From Anas platyrhynchos (Eukaryota; Chordata; Aves; Anseriformes; Anatidae): DNA of 64,000 bases. Below are positions 61,553 through 64,000 of this stretch, one piece after another. Position 1 is the stretch's first letter, and each line of letters opens with the position of its first letter. The notes under the pieces are model-generated. The model did no database searches. It saw only the letters and a program-made list of their open reading frames with translations, and was not told where the DNA came from. The translations under genes were made by a program, and so were the position numbers. Location: contig NC_092587.1 of NCBI RefSeq assembly GCF_047663525.1, forward strand, positions 32,665,001 through 32,729,000, written 5' to 3'.

Positions 61553-61952
61553 GTCCCCAGAACCCCAGCATAGCTGAGGCTGGCAGGCCCTCAGGAGCCC
61601 AGCAGCTCCAGCCCCTGCCCAAGCAGGGACACCCAGAGCAGGCTGCCCAGGGTGGCTTTGGAAGATCTCCAAGCCTCTCCTCATGGGAGAGGTGCTCCAG
61701 TCCATCATCTCACAGCCCTTCATGGACTCCCCCCAGTATGCCCATGTCTCTGTTGTAATGGGGAGCGCAGAAGTGGGCCCAGCATTGCAGGTGAGCCTCA
61801 CCAGTGCTTGGCAGAGGGGAAGGATCACCTCCCTCAGCCTGCAGGTGATACTTTGCCTCACCCAGCCCAGAACACCGTTAGCCTTCTGGGCAGCAAGGAC
61901 AAGCTGCTGGCTCATGTTCACCAGGACCCTCAGGTCCTTTTCTGCTTTCGAA
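61553..61952 (-). mobile_element. CR1 LINE, internally deleted copy
   Basis: It begins near the CR1 3' side (CATAGCTGAGGCTGGCAGGC...CCAGAGCAGGCTGCCCAGG) and reaches GAAGATCTCCAAG. It then jumps directly to CTCCTCATGGGAGAGGTGCT and continues through CTCCCTCAGCCTGC, TTAGCCTTCTGGGCAGCAAG and CACCAGGACCCTCAGGTCCT. Relative to remembered CR1 consensus, roughly 250-300 bp are missing at the jump. No intact ORF. Confidence 0.9.
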
Positions 61953-63822
61953 CAAGTACAGGAAGAAAAGAAAAGAAACTGCTATCAGATTAGATGAGCT
62001 TCTTTATAAATTTCCAAACTGGTAGGCTGGAGAGCTAAGTAGATCGTATAAATGCCATCCTCACAGGTTAGTGAGAAGGAAATGTTACAAAGTTTTAATA
62101 AAACAGAAAGCCACATTTCTGCTGAGGGAGAACATTATACATTTTGTGGCTGTTAATAACATTAAGCTGCTATGGGGAGTCAGTAGGGACTTGCTCAGTC
62201 TGACATTAAATGTGTGGCAGAGTCCATACCTTAGGTGTGACAGACCTTGTGTTTCAAGTGCTGGAGCACGCTGCTCAAAGGGAATGTTTTAAGCACGTAG
62301 TGTAAGGGTGATTATTTTTGCCTACCAATCTCTTCCAGCTGCTTTAAAGCCCATAATGGAAGTGCTAAAGAGACTCCAAATACAGTTTTGTACCTTTTTA
62401 ACAAAAATGAGATCCAGCACCAAGACTGCACATCTCCAGCAGAGGCAGGCTGGACACTCTGCGTTCAGCCCACTCCTCTGGAATAAGTCAGAGAGTTTGA
62501 AAATTTTCTATCCCTGTAAAAGCGATGTTTCCTTGATGTCATCTTCCCTGTCACAGCATCGACATACCAGCCCATGCAGGAGGCTAGTGGCGTGGTGGCC
62601 TGGAGGGCACTGCTGCCTGTGAGAGCAATTAATTTCTTGCTGACTGCCTTTCCAACAGGACTTCAAGAACGGATGAGGAACCACTGTAAAGGTGGTATAA
62701 ATTTATCAGAAGGCAGCTGTTTGCTGCTGGGTGCTGTTTTTGTGGGGGGAGAGATGCGCAGTCCTGCAGCTGCCAAGCCACGCCACTTGTCCCCGAGGTG
62801 GCCGTGGAGCTGGCTGAGCCCTTGGGCATGCGAGCGCCAGGAGGACAGCTCCGGGGAGCCAGCTTGCAAGCGGCCACACTGCCTCTGGGGAACGCTGCCT
62901 GGAGTGGCAGTGTTTGGGGATTTTTAAATTAGCTTTAGCAAAGCAGATTTATGATCTTTAGAGGGAAAATGCAGATTTTTCAATAGTCTGTGGACTGGCA
63001 AATCTTGAAAATTTTAAATAGAAACAAAAACTGTTTGCATTCTAGCCACTATTGCCCATATTTCCCCAAGCTTTAATTGCTTAGATAATTGTGGGAAAAG
63101 ATGTGAAATCCTCTTTGAATAGGGCTTTTTCTCCAAATGAGTGCCAGGATGAGCGCTTGGAAACCCCCTTCAGTCAACCTTCCTGGGTCAGCTCCTGCAA
63201 AGCAGTCCCCAGGCAGCTAAGGACATGACTCACATTACAGCAGCTGCAGAGTAACTGAGCTAGCCACATGGTGGAGCCAGTTTTGGGGAGAGGAAGGTCA
63301 AAACATCCCGAAAGGTGCTGCTGGCGTTAGGAGAAGAGATGTTGCCCCCCCGGGCTGCTTGTGCTCTCGCAGACAGAAGCGAGCAGCAGGCCTGCACACA
63401 GAGAATGGGCCCAGTTTTCAGCAGGGGAGGGATTTAGCAAATGTAAATAGGAGGGCTTGGATGCCAGTGGGCACAGGACCCCAACCACAGACCCAACAAA
63501 ACCGTAAGATTTGTGAACTTTTTTTTCATTTTCTTGGTGCATGAACACCATGGCTAATTTCCACCTGGAAAGTATTTCCACAGGACTTAAGACACAGAGC
63601 AAGGATGTGCTTGTGACAGTTTCTACAACCACCATTCTCTGTGACCACGAAGCATCTGGCCTGCAGCATCGCGTGTTCCCAGCAGGAGCAGATGGCTGCA
63701 GCAGCTTTTTGGGGGTAATTTCCACATTCACTGGGGGAAAATCCTCCCAAGGCTGCTGGTTCTCAGGCAAGCAGCACGGAGCCGCCGTTTGGAGGCTGGG
63801 CCCGCAGGTGGCAGCACGGCAC
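61953..63822. other. Intergenic, no gene recognised
   Basis: Mixed-composition sequence between two CR1 copies. No coding exon, RNA gene or regulatory element can be supported. Confidence 0.55.
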
Positions 63823-64000
63823 CATCGCAGAGTCGGAGAATGGCTCGGGATGGAAGGGACCTCAAAGATCATCTCTTTCCAACCCCCTGCCATGGGCAGG
63901 GATGCCACCCACCACATCAGGTTGCCCAGGGCCTCATCCAGCCTGGCCTTGAACACCTCCAGTGCTGCAGGCACCGCGCTCCTTTCTGCAATTGCCCATC
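63823..64000 (-). mobile_element. CR1 LINE 3' end, cut by window edge
   Basis: Starts CATCGCAGAGTCGGAGAATGG, a decayed CR1 tail, then GGAAGGGACCTCAAAGATCA and CCAACCCCCTGCCATGGGCA. It continues through CATCCAGCCTGGCCTTGAAC to the last base. The copy continues beyond the window. Confidence 0.9.

Noticed and set aside
63327..63974. 215-codon minus-strand open frame
   Set aside because: Its start is the degraded CR1 3' coding end and the rest is chance reading into flanking DNA; not a gene.

Overview
The window is vertebrate nuclear DNA, almost certainly from a bird. Several 5'-truncated CR1 retrotransposons are present, and the best-preserved ones end in the ATTCTATGATTCTATG-type tail typical of avian CR1. 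Introns are short and AT-rich. The only housekeeping-type promoter is one dense CpG island. The species cannot be fixed from sequence alone.

One protein-coding gene fills most of the window on the minus strand: SCAF11 (SR-related CTD-associated factor 11, also SFRS2IP/SIP1/CASP11). I rebuilt it exon by exon from splice sites, reading phase and remembered similarity to human SCAF11. There are 14 coding exons between 38906 (ATG) and 8871 (stop), with consistent phase throughout. Together they give a 1395-residue protein; human SCAF11 is about 1463. Two predicted 5' non-coding exons (near 52600 and at 52128-52188) link it to the CpG island at about 52.25-53.13 kb. The 3' UTR runs from 8870 to a likely poly(A) signal at 6094-6099. 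The protein has an N-terminal RING finger, a long acidic/serine-rich middle, an SR/RS region, an RGG-like box, a Met/Pro-rich segment with a proline run, and a conserved C-terminal segment. The family acts in pre-mRNA splicing and binds the RNA polymerase II CTD.

Layout: 1-6.07 kb is gene-free flank with two CR1 copies, an (AT)-rich microsatellite and an A/C-rich tract. 6.07-8.87 kb is the SCAF11 3' UTR. 8.87-38.92 kb holds the coding exons. 38.9-52.1 kb is a large first-coding intron with an antisense CR1 and a 44-base A homopolymer. 52.1-53.1 kb is the 5' exons and CpG island. 53.15-53.24 kb is a 32-bp tandem array carrying AATAAA on the divergent side. 53.3-64 kb is intergenic with two more CR1 copies, one internally deleted and one cut by the window edge.

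Most notable are the 5' leader architecture and a few sequence-level oddities. The predicted leader has upstream ORFs, one of which ends in a TGA overlapping the SCAF11 start codon (ATGA). A 61-nt non-coding exon decides where that uORF stops. The oddities are a GC-AG intron, a nearly perfect 51-bp in-frame duplication in the big exon, and an aspartate in the last RING ligand position. I found no second protein gene, tRNA, rRNA, CRISPR array or virus-like element. No clearly novel multi-gene system is visible.
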